In this document: positions 54,315-62,331 of the stretch, piece after piece
How positions within the stretch are numbered: position 1 is the stretch's first letter
How the letters are laid out: every line of letters begins with the position of its first letter
Assembly (NCBI GenBank): GCA_963972195.1
Contig: CAXATH010000002.1
Span: 310,001-374,000 of the forward strand
Reading direction: 5' to 3'
Length of the DNA: 64,000 nucleotides
Origin: Litorimonas sp963972195
Lineage (GTDB): Bacteria > Pseudomonadota > Alphaproteobacteria > Caulobacterales > Maricaulaceae
Program-made: the position numbers and the translations under genes
Notes under the pieces: model-generated
The model's input: only the letters and a program-made list of their open reading frames with translations
The model's database searches: none
Told to the model about the DNA's origin: nothing

Positions 54315-54746
54315 ATGAAACGGTTGATTTTAGGAGCTATTTTCGGTCTTTTACCCGTTGTCACCTTTCCAGCATTCGCGGCGACCGTCACCGCAAACTC
54401 CACTCTGTCTCGGGGAACAATGATTTCCAGTGGAGACATTTCCGTAAATGTAGAAGGGGCAGAGGCGCCTCAGGATGTTCTTGCGCAATATGTCGGAAAA
54501 GAATTAACACGCACAGTTTATACCGGAACGGAAATTCGGGAGCGCGACGTTCAAGAACCTGTTTTAGTCAAACGAAACAGCCCCGTCACGATGATTTACC
54601 GGGTCGGACGTTTGGAAATATCAACAAATGGACGCGCATTGTCTGAAGGGGCCATGGGCGAAATTGTTCGCGTCATGAATATGGATTCCCGCCAGGCAGT
54701 TGAAGGCCGCGTTACGGCGCTAGGCGTTGTGGAGATGGCAAAATGA
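54315..54746 (+). CDS. flgA: P-ring assembly chaperone FlgA (short form)
   Basis: A periplasmic chaperone for FlgI, 143 residues. A signal peptide (to about A23) is followed directly by the SAF/ChapFlgA domain (TVTANSTLSRGTMISSGDISV, then GKELTRTVYTGTEIRERDV and the C-terminal MNMDSRQAVEGRVTALGVVEM). Classical FlgA has about 220 residues with an extra N-terminal domain that is missing here. I chose the ATG at 54315, one base after the flgG stop. It overlaps flgH by 4 bases. Confidence 0.88.
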   Translation: MKRLILGAIFGLLPVVTFPAFAATVTANSTLSRGTMISSGDISVNVEGAEAPQDVLAQYVGKELTRTVYTGTEIRERDVQEPVLVKRNSPVTMIYRVGRLEISTNGRALSEGAMGEIVRVMNMDSRQAVEGRVTALGVVEMAK

Positions 54747-55492
54747 AATATATCGCTAAAATATTGACATTGACTGTCGGCGCCGCGTCCTTCGCTATGT
54801 CTGGCTGCGCGTCCAACGGAGAGCCGCCAATAGATACGGCGTTTTCACCAACACCTGCAGCGCCTTATTACGCGGAATATGATCCGAATGTGCAGTCTCA
54901 ATTACGGCCTGCTATTAGCACGGGTAATCCGCAGGAAACCTCGCTTTGGAGCAGTAGTCCCAAATCTCTATTCGGCGACAGGCGGGCGAGTCAGGTCGGA
55001 GACCTTCTCACCGTGCTCGTTGAAATCGAGGATGAGGCTGAGATTAAAAATTCTGAAACCAATAGCCGCCAGACCTCGGACAATTTTGGAGTGGGAGCGC
55101 TGTTTGGTCTTCCGGAGATTATAAATCGGAACTTACCTGACGGGGCGAGTCTTACGCCGGCTGTCGATATTACACGTGATCGTAATACAAATGGTGACGG
55201 CATGATAAAACGCGAGGAAACAATAACTTTGCGTCTTGCCGTTCAAGTCGTCGATGTAAAGCCGAACGGTTATTTACAGCTCGCAGGCCAGCAGCAAATC
55301 ATGGTCAATAGCGAAGTCCGTCAGCTGCAAGTAAGTGGTCTTATTCGGACCGAGGATATTTCTCGTCAGAATGTCATTACCTATGACAAGATTGCGGATG
55401 CCAGAATTTATTATGGTGGGCGCGGAAATGTGACAGACACTGTAAAGCCTCGGGCTGGAAATAAACTTCTACAAAAGATAATTCCCTTCTAG
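54743..55492 (+). CDS. flgH: Flagellar L-ring lipoprotein FlgH
   Basis: The outer-membrane L-ring subunit, 249 residues. The lipoprotein signal ends MSGC (C22). Family features include LWSSSPKSLFGDRRASQVGDLLTVLVEI, the GDGMIKREETITLRLAVQVVDV strands and the C-terminal RADARIYYGGRG-like ISRQNVITYDKIADARIYYGG region. It is the fourth rod/ring gene of the motA-flgF-flgG-flgA-flgH unit and is followed after 33 bases by a second fliL-like gene. Confidence 0.94.
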   Translation: MKYIAKILTLTVGAASFAMSGCASNGEPPIDTAFSPTPAAPYYAEYDPNVQSQLRPAISTGNPQETSLWSSSPKSLFGDRRASQVGDLLTVLVEIEDEAEIKNSETNSRQTSDNFGVGALFGLPEIINRNLPDGASLTPAVDITRDRNTNGDGMIKREETITLRLAVQVVDVKPNGYLQLAGQQQIMVNSEVRQLQVSGLIRTEDISRQNVITYDKIADARIYYGGRGNVTDTVKPRAGNKLLQKIIPF

Positions 55493-55525
55493 GAATTATC
55501 AGCCTTTTTTCCTCAAGAGATTATT

Positions 55526-56092
55526 ATGTTGAAATCTGCTTTAAAAACGCTTGTTCTTATAATCGCCGTTATTGGCGGCGCGGTTGGGGCTAGTGTTGTA
55601 AAGGATGCAGGTCTAGCGAATGCCGGAGGAGACGCGCCTAAAGCCGCAGAAAAGAGCTCGAAAGACGAGGGCAAAGCCGGACATGGCGAAGAGAAGTCTC
55701 ACAAGAAAGAGAGTAAGGATAAGAAATCATCTGGCGGACACGGCGCGTCAGACTATGCGGGTGAAATCAGTTATTTAAAATTCAAAAGACAATTTGTCAT
55801 CCCAGTTATGGATCACAAAAAGATTGAAGGGTTGGTTATCATGAACTTCAATCTCGAGTTAAATGATCAGGCTCCCTCTGATAGTTTTAATATGGAGCCA
55901 AAACTCAGAGACGCCTTCATGCGTGATCTACTGGAGCTCTCAAATCAGGGCCTGTTCTCGGAAGAATTAACGTCTCCCAAAACCTTTGAGATTGTTCGGG
56001 AAACGTTATTGGGGTCGTCCAGGCGTATAATAGAGAGCGGTGTAGAGAATGTATTAATTCTCGACATTGCCCGCCGGGACAGCGAAAACTAA
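55526..56092 (+). CDS. Second FliL-like flagellar protein
   Basis: A 188-residue protein with one N-terminal membrane helix (LKTLVLIIAVIGGAVGASVV), a lysine/histidine-rich linker (about 35-75) and a periplasmic domain related to FliL (EISYLKFKRQFVIPVMDHKKIEGLVIMNFNLEL, then LRDAFMRDLLEL). It differs strongly from the FliL at 37621. A FliL-like gene downstream of flgH is common in alphaproteobacteria. It may stabilise a different stator state or be specific to rod/ring assembly; that is inference. It ends the motA operon. Confidence 0.8.
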   Translation: MLKSALKTLVLIIAVIGGAVGASVVKDAGLANAGGDAPKAAEKSSKDEGKAGHGEEKSHKKESKDKKSSGGHGASDYAGEISYLKFKRQFVIPVMDHKKIEGLVIMNFNLELNDQAPSDSFNMEPKLRDAFMRDLLELSNQGLFSEELTSPKTFEIVRETLLGSSRRIIESGVENVLILDIARRDSEN

Positions 56093-56105
56093 AAGCCTTT
56101 GGGTT

Positions 56106-56540
56106 TTAGCTCTCAGTCGGAGTTTGGTTTTGCGACTGACTATATAAATTTTGCGCGAGCATTTGCGCAATATCTTCCAATACTTGATTGCCCTTAGCCT
56201 GTAATTCCAAGTTGGAAAAAGTTGCCAGTTGTTCAACAAATTGTGTGGAATCGAGCGGAGCCAATGGGTCTTGGTTTTTAATTTGTGCGGTCAGCAAGGT
56301 GAGAAAAGTGTCAAATTCTTCGCCGATAGCCTGTTGTGAACCGGTGCTCAGATCATCTCCGGAGGACGAGTTTGTCGTAGCTGGATCAGAGACTTCGGAG
56401 CCTCCGTTTTGGGTGCTATTTGCCGGGTTTCCGTCAATTTTTCGTGTCAGGTTTGGCTGGGCAACGGTCGGGCCGCCGTCACGGAGCATAGAGGAAGGCT
56501 TGGTTTGTGTCGTCAGGGAGAAAAGGTCAGGTATATTCAT
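56106..56540 (-). CDS. flgD: Hook-capping protein FlgD (short form)
   Basis: A scaffold for hook assembly, 144 residues. The FlgD N-terminal signature EEFDTFLTLLTAQIKNQDPLAPLDSTQFVEQLATFSNLE occupies about 75-113. The Ig-like and Tudor-like domains of enterobacterial FlgD are missing, as in many alphaproteobacterial forms. The first 70 residues are low complexity. It lies 9 bases downstream of fliK on the same strand; an AGGATT ribosome site precedes the ATG at 56540. Confidence 0.85.
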   Translation of the reverse strand: MNIPDLFSLTTQTKPSSMLRDGGPTVAQPNLTRKIDGNPANSTQNGGSEVSDPATTNSSSGDDLSTGSQQAIGEEFDTFLTLLTAQIKNQDPLAPLDSTQFVEQLATFSNLELQAKGNQVLEDIAQMLAQNLYSQSQNQTPTES

Positions 56541-56549
56541 GATTAAATC

Positions 56550-58205
56550 CTATAATCTAAGGTCTAGGCTTTCATAAGTCTCAGTGTCATTGGACAGAGT
56601 CTGTAGCGGCGAGTTACTCGGCCGCGCTTCTTCAGAACCAGCGGAAATGTAAATTGCTTTTTCTGCCGGCTTATCGTTCGAATCTGATTCTCCATTCTGT
56701 GCATTTTGTTCAAAGCTGAGATTAACGTCTTCAAGCCCGTTTTCCTTAAGGATGCTGAGAAACTGCTCGCTCCGTTCGCGTAGCATGAAGTGGCTCTCGG
56801 GGAGATCTGACTTTACGACGACGTTCACTTTGTCATCCGCGTCAAAGGCGAAATCGATATAGACCCGTCCCATTTCCGGAGGGTCGAGCTGCACCGTCAC
56901 GCCCTTCGCAGTTTCGTTCGCAACAAGAATTGCTTGCGAAACAGCATTAAAATTTGTGGCCGCCGCTGAGGCCGTCGCGGAAATCATTTGGACGCTCGGC
57001 GAGAAAGTCGAGGAAAGGGTGGTGGAGGTTAAAGACGTCAGGGCAAAGCTACCCTCCATTCCGGTTGACATCTGAATCCCCATCGACGCGGAACGATTGT
57101 CTACGACGCCATTTAGGAAGTCCATTTTCCCGAGGGTCTTTTGATCCACTTGCTTTTTAACAAGCTCTTCCACCGTGTCGGCCTCAACTAAATTTGCAGC
57201 GTCTTTTATTTGGGACGTAGTATCGTTTACTGGCAGGGCGATTTTCTCGCTTGCGTCTTTTCGCACGGTAGTATTGATCTCTTTTGATCCTGCTTCGGAA
57301 GAAATAATAGTGCTTACTTTGGGATTATTCGTAGCATCGACTTTTAATTCAACGTCGGTGGCAACATATTTTCCAGAGTCGGTTCTAAATTGAACTTCGG
57401 TAGAGGTTTTCTTGACTTCATGTTCGCTTGAGGCGTCCTGTCCCTTTATGCCCGATTCTAATACTGAAATCTCTTTGTCTACTTTCTGAAGAGACGGAAT
57501 TTCCAGAGTTGTTTTTGATTCTTGAGAAGGGGGGGTGAAGTGTTGCGGGACGTTCATTTTAGAGTTTGTAATCTCCCCACTTCGTGCCTCGGCGGTTAAG
57601 GTTGCTTTCTCAATTTTTGAAAATCCTTCGCCAGGTGTTTGTAGCTCCAAAGTATTCGGAGCGAGTTGATCGGATTTAAGATTTACAACCTCTTTTGAGA
57701 CGCCCCTTTCCGTTTGATCTTGTTTTCCATTCCCTGAACTATTCATATCACGTGTAGTTGTTTCTGAATGAGATCCAGAAAATGTCTCACTTTTCGTGTG
57801 GTTCAGAAGATGATCCGGTTCCCCTGCCAGTTTGCCAGAAACCTCGCCGCCCTTTTGTGGGTTGTTTGTCCTCTTATCATTTTGAGATAATTCCACAGCC
57901 ATAACTTCAGGGAGGAGAGGCTGGTTTTCACTTTGTTCAGGGGCATCCTTTTGTACAGGACTTCTTTTTTCAGGAATTTCTTTTTCAGGATCCAAACCTT
58001 TAGTTGTTTCGGGGCCTGAGTCTGTCCCTGCAGCGTCTTTCGAGGAAGCGTCTTTGTCGGAGGAAGCCGTTTTGAAGCTATCTTCAAAGTTCTTGGCTTC
58101 AGAGAGCCGGGCAGGCGATTCTTCCTCCCCTGCCGAAGCAGTTGATAGAGCCGATTTTTCATCCCCGCGTCCTGCCGGGGACAGACTGAGAGTCAAAGCC
58201 TGCAT
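56550..58205 (-). CDS. fliK: Hook-length control protein FliK
   Basis: A molecular ruler and export-specificity switch, 551 residues. The long N-terminal part is low complexity and rich in S, E, K and T, as expected for a ruler. The conserved C-terminal domain has VQLDPPEMGRVYIDFAFDADDKVNVVV and LRERSEQFLSILKENGLEDVNLSF. I start it at the ATG at 58205; an upstream TTG at 58223 is less likely. The first residues ALTLSLSPAGRGD resemble peptides encoded by common bacterial palindromic repeats; see findings. Confidence 0.88.
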   Translation of the reverse strand: MQALTLSLSPAGRGDEKSALSTASAGEEESPARLSEAKNFEDSFKTASSDKDASSKDAAGTDSGPETTKGLDPEKEIPEKRSPVQKDAPEQSENQPLLPEVMAVELSQNDKRTNNPQKGGEVSGKLAGEPDHLLNHTKSETFSGSHSETTTRDMNSSGNGKQDQTERGVSKEVVNLKSDQLAPNTLELQTPGEGFSKIEKATLTAEARSGEITNSKMNVPQHFTPPSQESKTTLEIPSLQKVDKEISVLESGIKGQDASSEHEVKKTSTEVQFRTDSGKYVATDVELKVDATNNPKVSTIISSEAGSKEINTTVRKDASEKIALPVNDTTSQIKDAANLVEADTVEELVKKQVDQKTLGKMDFLNGVVDNRSASMGIQMSTGMEGSFALTSLTSTTLSSTFSPSVQMISATASAAATNFNAVSQAILVANETAKGVTVQLDPPEMGRVYIDFAFDADDKVNVVVKSDLPESHFMLRERSEQFLSILKENGLEDVNLSFEQNAQNGESDSNDKPAEKAIYISAGSEEARPSNSPLQTLSNDTETYESLDLRL

Positions 58206-58229
58206 GGCACCAATTCTAAACAAATATAA

Positions 58230-58244
58230 TTAACCAACAATTTA
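58230..58244. promoter_or_regulatory. Possible CtrA box between fliK and flgJ
   Basis: TTAA-CCAACAA-TTTA, one mismatch from the consensus, with the extended TTAACCA half typical of strong CtrA sites. It lies in the 73-base divergent region. Confidence 0.32.
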
Positions 58245-58278
58245 CGAGGATGGATTAAAGCCGGAATTAGAGGAAATT

Positions 58279-58632
58279 ATGAACGATATCGCCGCCATAG
58301 CATTGACAGGACGCACCCAGACGCTGGAACCGTCGAGTTTTTCGACGAATAGCGCCAGTACGGATAGTGCAAAAGAAGCGGAACTTAGAGAAGCTGCCAA
58401 AGACTTCGAAGCCGCCTTTATAGGGCAAATGCTTAAATTTTCAGGACTGGGCGATGCACTGGTCAAAGGCGGGGGAGAAGATGTTGCCGCCTTCACAGAT
58501 TTTTATATAGAGAAATTTGCCGAAGAACTTTCCGACAATGGCGGATTGGGACTTCAGGACAAGTTTTATCAAAAATTGAAAATGCAAAATGCAATGATGA
58601 GCGAGACTGGAAATCTAAATGTCAAATCTTGA
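58279..58632 (+). CDS. flgJ: Rod-binding protein FlgJ (N-terminal domain only)
   Basis: A 117-residue rod-scaffolding protein with the FlgJ N-domain pattern (KEAELREAAKDFEAAFIGQMLKFSG, then AAFTDFYIEKFAEELSDNGGLGLQDKFYQKL). The muramidase domain of enterobacterial FlgJ is absent, as usual in alphaproteobacteria, so a separate peptidoglycan hydrolase must exist elsewhere. The start is the ATG at 58279; it overlaps the next gene by 14 bases. Confidence 0.88.
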   Translation: MNDIAAIALTGRTQTLEPSSFSTNSASTDSAKEAELREAAKDFEAAFIGQMLKFSGLGDALVKGGGEDVAAFTDFYIEKFAEELSDNGGLGLQDKFYQKLKMQNAMMSETGNLNVKS

Positions 58633-58996
58633 TGAAATTATTCATGAGCTGAGAAGTGTTGTCGAGTTTGAAAACTCCCATCTCAAGAAAGGTCAATTTC
58701 GCCCGCTCGAAGAAACAGCGAATTTAAAGCAAAATTGTCTGACGCAGCTAAACACCGCCTTCTCAAATGGCGCCCCCGTAGAGCAGGCCTCCAAGACAGC
58801 ACAGAGTCTCAAAAAAGTACAAAGCCTTTTGAAAGAGAATGAATATCTGATGAAGTCTGCGATCAACAGCGTGAAGTCCGCTTATAATCAAATCAATGCC
58901 ATTCGTAACCGGGAAGCCAAGGTTGGAGCCTATGACCGATTTGGTAAAACCGTGAATCTACCAGACTCTGAGGGCCTAAAAATAAAATTGGTGTGA
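58619..58996 (+). CDS. FlgN-like export chaperone
   Basis: A 125-residue helical protein with a C-terminal segment VGAYDRFGKTV reminiscent of the FlgN-family tail. FlgN chaperones FlgK and FlgL to the export gate. The central part is predicted all-helical (VVEFENSHLKKGQF; SLLKENEYLMKSAINSVKSAYNQI). It overlaps flgJ by 14 bases, and the flgJ-flgN pairing occurs in other alphaproteobacteria. Sequence conservation in this family is low. Confidence 0.65.
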   Translation: MSNLDEIIHELRSVVEFENSHLKKGQFRPLEETANLKQNCLTQLNTAFSNGAPVEQASKTAQSLKKVQSLLKENEYLMKSAINSVKSAYNQINAIRNREAKVGAYDRFGKTVNLPDSEGLKIKLV

Positions 58997-59100
58997 TTTA
59001 CATTTAATTATGTTTTGGGGTGTATCCCAGAATAGCAACTCAGGAGAGTTTATCTTTTAGAAACCAATAGGTTCAAAAGATTGTCAAGGATGACTTAGGT

Positions 59101-59158
59101 GTCCCGTGAGGGACTTAACAATTGGGGCTGATGCCCAACGGTAAAGGCCCGAATGGGT
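59101..59158 (+). promoter_or_regulatory. Structured 5' leader of the flagellin gene
   Basis: Three short hairpins are stacked before the ribosome site: GTCCC-GTGA-GGGAC (59101-59114), GGGC-TGAT-GCCC (59125-59136) and a weaker CCC-GAAT-GGG (59148-59157). The ribosome site AAGGA at about 59164-59168 follows. FlbT is known to act on flagellin 5' leaders in Caulobacter, and flaF-flbT lie just downstream, so this leader is a candidate FlbT target. Confidence 0.45.
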
Positions 59159-59175
59159 GAAAAAAGGAAAAACCT

Positions 59176-60507
59176 ATGTCCAGTATTTTAACAAATAACA
59201 GCGCAATGGTGGCGCTAGATACACTTCGTGGTATCAACAAAAACCTCGCTTCAGTTCAAAGCGAAATTTCCACCGGTAAAAAAATCAATTCTTCAACAGA
59301 TAACGCCGCTATCTGGTCTATTGCGACCGTCATGCAGGCTGATGTTGAAAGCTTTTCGCAACTTTCAGATAGCTTGAACCTAGGTTCAGCGACTGTTGGC
59401 GTTGCCCGTGACGCTGCTAACGAAGTGACTGATTTGCTGAAAAGTGCAAAAAGCGCGATTGTTGCGGCCAATGATGCGTCCGTAACAGATAATGACCGCG
59501 CTAAGTATCAAACCGATCTCGATGAAATTACAGCTACAATCAGCTCAATTGTCGATTCAGCTTCGTTCAACGGTCAGAATCTGTTGAAGGCCGGTGACAC
59601 TGTATCTGTTCTATCTTCTCTTAACCGTGCAAATGACGGAACTGTCACAACAGGTACTGTTGATGTCGCCCGTCAAGATCTGACGACCAGTGCGGCCGTT
59701 GATGCAGTAGAAGCGGTAGAAGCTGCTGATGCTATCACTGGGGCAGACATTGATTCAACTGATGCCTTTGGCGCAACGTTCTCCGCTGCAACTCTCGATG
59801 ACTCAGATGGTGCGCAAACATCAGACCTGACGATCACTGCAGGCGCTGGTGAAACAACTGCATCTGAAACAACTTATAATCTAGATCTCGGCGCTGGTGA
59901 AGTTGCGTTTTCGGTCGATGGTGGTTTGAATGAAGATGAAGTCGCTGCTTCACTCGAAACTCAAATTTCTGCTTACATCGCAGGAATTGATGTAGGTGCT
60001 ACGGGCGCCGAAGCCTTAATACGTGATAATCTTTCAGTTTCAGTCTCAGACAATGTTCTAACATTTACAAACGCTGGTAATGCCGGTGATGGTTCAGAAG
60101 ATATTGACGTTGCGGTCGGCACAGTATCAAACGCAGACGTTGCGGCTGTTGAAGGTGTTGAAGCCGCAGATGCTATTCCTGCAGGCGGTCTTGCCGCTCT
60201 CGCAGATTTGGATATCTCGGACGCCGCAGGAGCCTCCGCTGCTCTTGATGCGATTGACGGCCTGCTTCAGACAGCCATCGACGCGACCGCCTTCTTTGGT
60301 TCCAAGCAAAGCCGTATCGACAACCAGAATGAGTTCATTACGACACTTTCTGACAGCTTGAAGTCCGGTATCGGCGCTCTGACAGATGCCAACCTCGAAG
60401 AAGCGTCTGCCCGCCTTCAGTCTCTGCAGGTTCAGCAGCAGCTCGGCGTTCAGGCTCTGTCAATTGCGAACCAGGCTCCACAGTCACTACTGGCTCTCTT
60501 CCAGTAA
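59176..60507 (+). CDS. Flagellin
   Basis: The filament subunit, 443 residues. The conserved N-terminal D0/D1 region (1-150, SSILTNNSAMVALDTLRGINKNL, then ISTGKKINSSTDNAAIWSIA) and C-terminal D1/D0 region (about 353-443, ending QQQLGVQALSIANQAPQSLLALF) are typical of alphaproteobacterial flagellins. Between them lies a 190-residue acidic, alanine-rich, weakly repetitive insert; many alphaproteobacterial flagellins have only about 270-280 residues in total. A near-duplicate VEAVEAADAI (178-187) / VEGVEAADAI (325-334) brackets the insert. It is followed by flaF and flbT. Confidence 0.92.
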   Translation: MSSILTNNSAMVALDTLRGINKNLASVQSEISTGKKINSSTDNAAIWSIATVMQADVESFSQLSDSLNLGSATVGVARDAANEVTDLLKSAKSAIVAANDASVTDNDRAKYQTDLDEITATISSIVDSASFNGQNLLKAGDTVSVLSSLNRANDGTVTTGTVDVARQDLTTSAAVDAVEAVEAADAITGADIDSTDAFGATFSAATLDDSDGAQTSDLTITAGAGETTASETTYNLDLGAGEVAFSVDGGLNEDEVAASLETQISAYIAGIDVGATGAEALIRDNLSVSVSDNVLTFTNAGNAGDGSEDIDVAVGTVSNADVAAVEGVEAADAIPAGGLAALADLDISDAAGASAALDAIDGLLQTAIDATAFFGSKQSRIDNQNEFITTLSDSLKSGIGALTDANLEEASARLQSLQVQQQLGVQALSIANQAPQSLLALFQ

Positions 60508-60528
60508 GACTAGCCAATCTATAATTCC

Positions 60529-60555
60529 AGCCAAAGCGGTTCACCCGCTTTGGCT
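60529..60555 (+). terminator. Hairpin between flagellin and flaF
   Basis: A perfect 11-bp stem AGCCAAAGCGG / CCGCTTTGGCT with a 5-base loop, 22 bases after the flagellin stop and 37 bases before flaF. There is no T run, so partial termination or 3'-end protection is more likely than full termination. Confidence 0.55.
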
Positions 60556-60591
60556 CACTGATATTCCCAAAGTATTTGAGAAGTTAAGAGT

Positions 60592-61005
60592 ATGGATCAG
60601 AAACAAAATGCGCTCCGTGGTTACGGTCAGACAAAACGCCAGACTGCGTCAGATAAACATATAGAGCTGCAACTCTTTTCTTCCATCACGGCCCGCCTCC
60701 GCGCTGAGGCCAACAAAAACCCCGCAAAACTAACAGGCGAAATGGCTGAGACGCTTGTCGAGAATGCCAAACTCTGGAATATTCTGTTTTGTGACCTCGT
60801 CGCTCCTGAAAATAAGTTGGCGCTTGACCTAAAAACAAACCTTATCTCGCTAGCTGAATTCACGCAGAGTCATACGCAGCGAATTTTACGCGGCGAAGCC
60901 AGTCTTGCAATTCTTATTGAAATAAACACGGCCATTATCGAAGGTTTGAAAACTGCTATCCAGGGACCTGCAAAAGGGTCCGAAACTGTCAGAGAGGTCG
61001 CTTGA
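60592..61005 (+). CDS. flaF: Flagellin regulator FlaF
   Basis: A 137-residue helical protein of the FlaF family, which in Caulobacter acts with FlbT to couple flagellin synthesis and secretion. ELQLFSSITARLRAEANK and NAKLWNILFCDLVAPENKLALDLKTNLISLAEFTQSHTQRIL match the family. The ATG at 60592 gives MDQKQNALRGYGQT, a normal N-terminus for the family. It sits one base before flbT. Confidence 0.9.
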   Translation: MDQKQNALRGYGQTKRQTASDKHIELQLFSSITARLRAEANKNPAKLTGEMAETLVENAKLWNILFCDLVAPENKLALDLKTNLISLAEFTQSHTQRILRGEASLAILIEINTAIIEGLKTAIQGPAKGSETVREVA

Positions 61006-61006
61006 T

Positions 61007-61477
61007 ATGTCCGGACTAGTTATCAGCCTTAAACCAAATGAAAAATTTCTCGTTAATGGCGCCCTGTTGATGAACGGATCAAAAAGGTCCCAGATTTGTT
61101 TGCCAGACGATGATGTCTATGTCCTGCGCGTAAGTGATGCCCTTCACCCGAATGAAGTAAACTCTCCTGTTCGCCGCGTTTATTACGCCGTTCAATTAAT
61201 CCTTTCAGGCGATAATGACGCGCTGAAGATTGAAGAAGATGTCCGCTCTGGCCTTCTGGCATTGGAAGCGGTATTTGAAGGGACGGCATTGAGCGAAACT
61301 TTGGAAAAAGCCAAACTTGCTTTTCTCAAGGGGCATTTTTACTCAGTTCTGAATAACTTGAGGTCCCTTTTCGCGATTGAGGATGCAATGCTTAAGTCTG
61401 TATCTGATCCGGCGCAAATTACAGAAGAATTTGACGAGGTTGAACAGTCTTCGCCGCGTATGGCTCGCGCGAGCTAA
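61007..61477 (+). CDS. flbT: Flagellin post-transcriptional regulator FlbT
   Basis: A 156-residue FlbT. The N-terminal SGLVISLKPNEKFLVNGALLMNGSKRSQI and the AVQLILSGDN segment are diagnostic. In Caulobacter FlbT binds the flagellin mRNA leader and promotes its decay when the hook is incomplete. It directly follows flaF and precedes a DUF1217 gene by 3 bases. The structured leader at 59101-59158 is its plausible cis target. Confidence 0.92.
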   Translation: MSGLVISLKPNEKFLVNGALLMNGSKRSQICLPDDDVYVLRVSDALHPNEVNSPVRRVYYAVQLILSGDNDALKIEEDVRSGLLALEAVFEGTALSETLEKAKLAFLKGHFYSVLNNLRSLFAIEDAMLKSVSDPAQITEEFDEVEQSSPRMARAS

Positions 61478-61480
61478 CAC

Positions 61481-62320
61481 GTGGCCTTTACACCTGTCAT
61501 CCCAAATGGCGGCTTAGCGGGTTGGTCATTTCTGCAGCGAACCCTAGATCGACAGGAAGACATTTTTTCCAAATCCCCCGATATCAAACGGGACATAGAG
61601 TATTTTAAAAATAATATACAGAATGTCGAAACACTCGACGACTTGATGCAAGACCGTAAAATCCTGAAAGTTGCCTTGGGCGCATTTGGGCTAGGTGAAG
61701 AAATTTCAAAAGGCGCATTCGTTCGGAAAATACTTGATGAAGGGATCGCCGAGCAATCCACTTTTGCACGGCGCCTCAATAATCCAGATTATATCGAAAT
61801 GGCCAAAGCCTTCAATTTTGATGAGGGTCAGTTGTCTTTGTCGGAAACAGATATAAACAGAATTACCACCCAATATGAGCGGCAAAACTTTGAAATAGAA
61901 GTCGGCAATGTTGACGATTCTATGCGGCTCGCATTGAACTTTCAAAGAGAAATACAGGATCTCGCGGGAGCGGGCCTAAGCGAAAATGCTGGTTGGTTTC
62001 GCTTGCTGGGTTCTGTGCCGATGAGGACGGTGATAGAAGGCGCGTTCAATTTACCAACTGAATTTGCAGCTCTGGACATCGACAAACAAAAAGAGATTCT
62101 ATCCGATAAGGCCCAAAGCAAATTTGGTGGAAAGTCGATAGACGTTTTCACTGACCCCGAAGCGGTAGATCGGGTTATCAATGACTTTCTCTTGCGTAAG
62201 CAAATTGAGTCGGGGCCATCTACGTCAACACCCGGTTTTGCGGCTCTGTCGATTTTAGGGCAATCCAATTCTGGTGTCGGAAGTTCCGGATTGTTTAACT
62301 TACTTCTTTCCAACGGTTAG
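61481..62320 (+). CDS. DUF1217 flagellar-associated protein
   Basis: A 279-residue protein of the DUF1217 family, which occurs almost only in alphaproteobacterial flagellar clusters. It starts with a GTG at 61481, 3 bases after flbT. The typical DUF1217 pattern is seen in the early DRQEDIFSKSPDIKRDIEYFKNNI and LKVALGAFGLGEEI segments. The family's role is unknown; an export or hook-associated function is often suggested. It ends 11 bases before the converging fliI. Confidence 0.8.
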   Translation: MAFTPVIPNGGLAGWSFLQRTLDRQEDIFSKSPDIKRDIEYFKNNIQNVETLDDLMQDRKILKVALGAFGLGEEISKGAFVRKILDEGIAEQSTFARRLNNPDYIEMAKAFNFDEGQLSLSETDINRITTQYERQNFEIEVGNVDDSMRLALNFQREIQDLAGAGLSENAGWFRLLGSVPMRTVIEGAFNLPTEFAALDIDKQKEILSDKAQSKFGGKSIDVFTDPEAVDRVINDFLLRKQIESGPSTSTPGFAALSILGQSNSGVGSSGLFNLLLSNG

Positions 62321-62331
62321 TTAGCCAGAAG

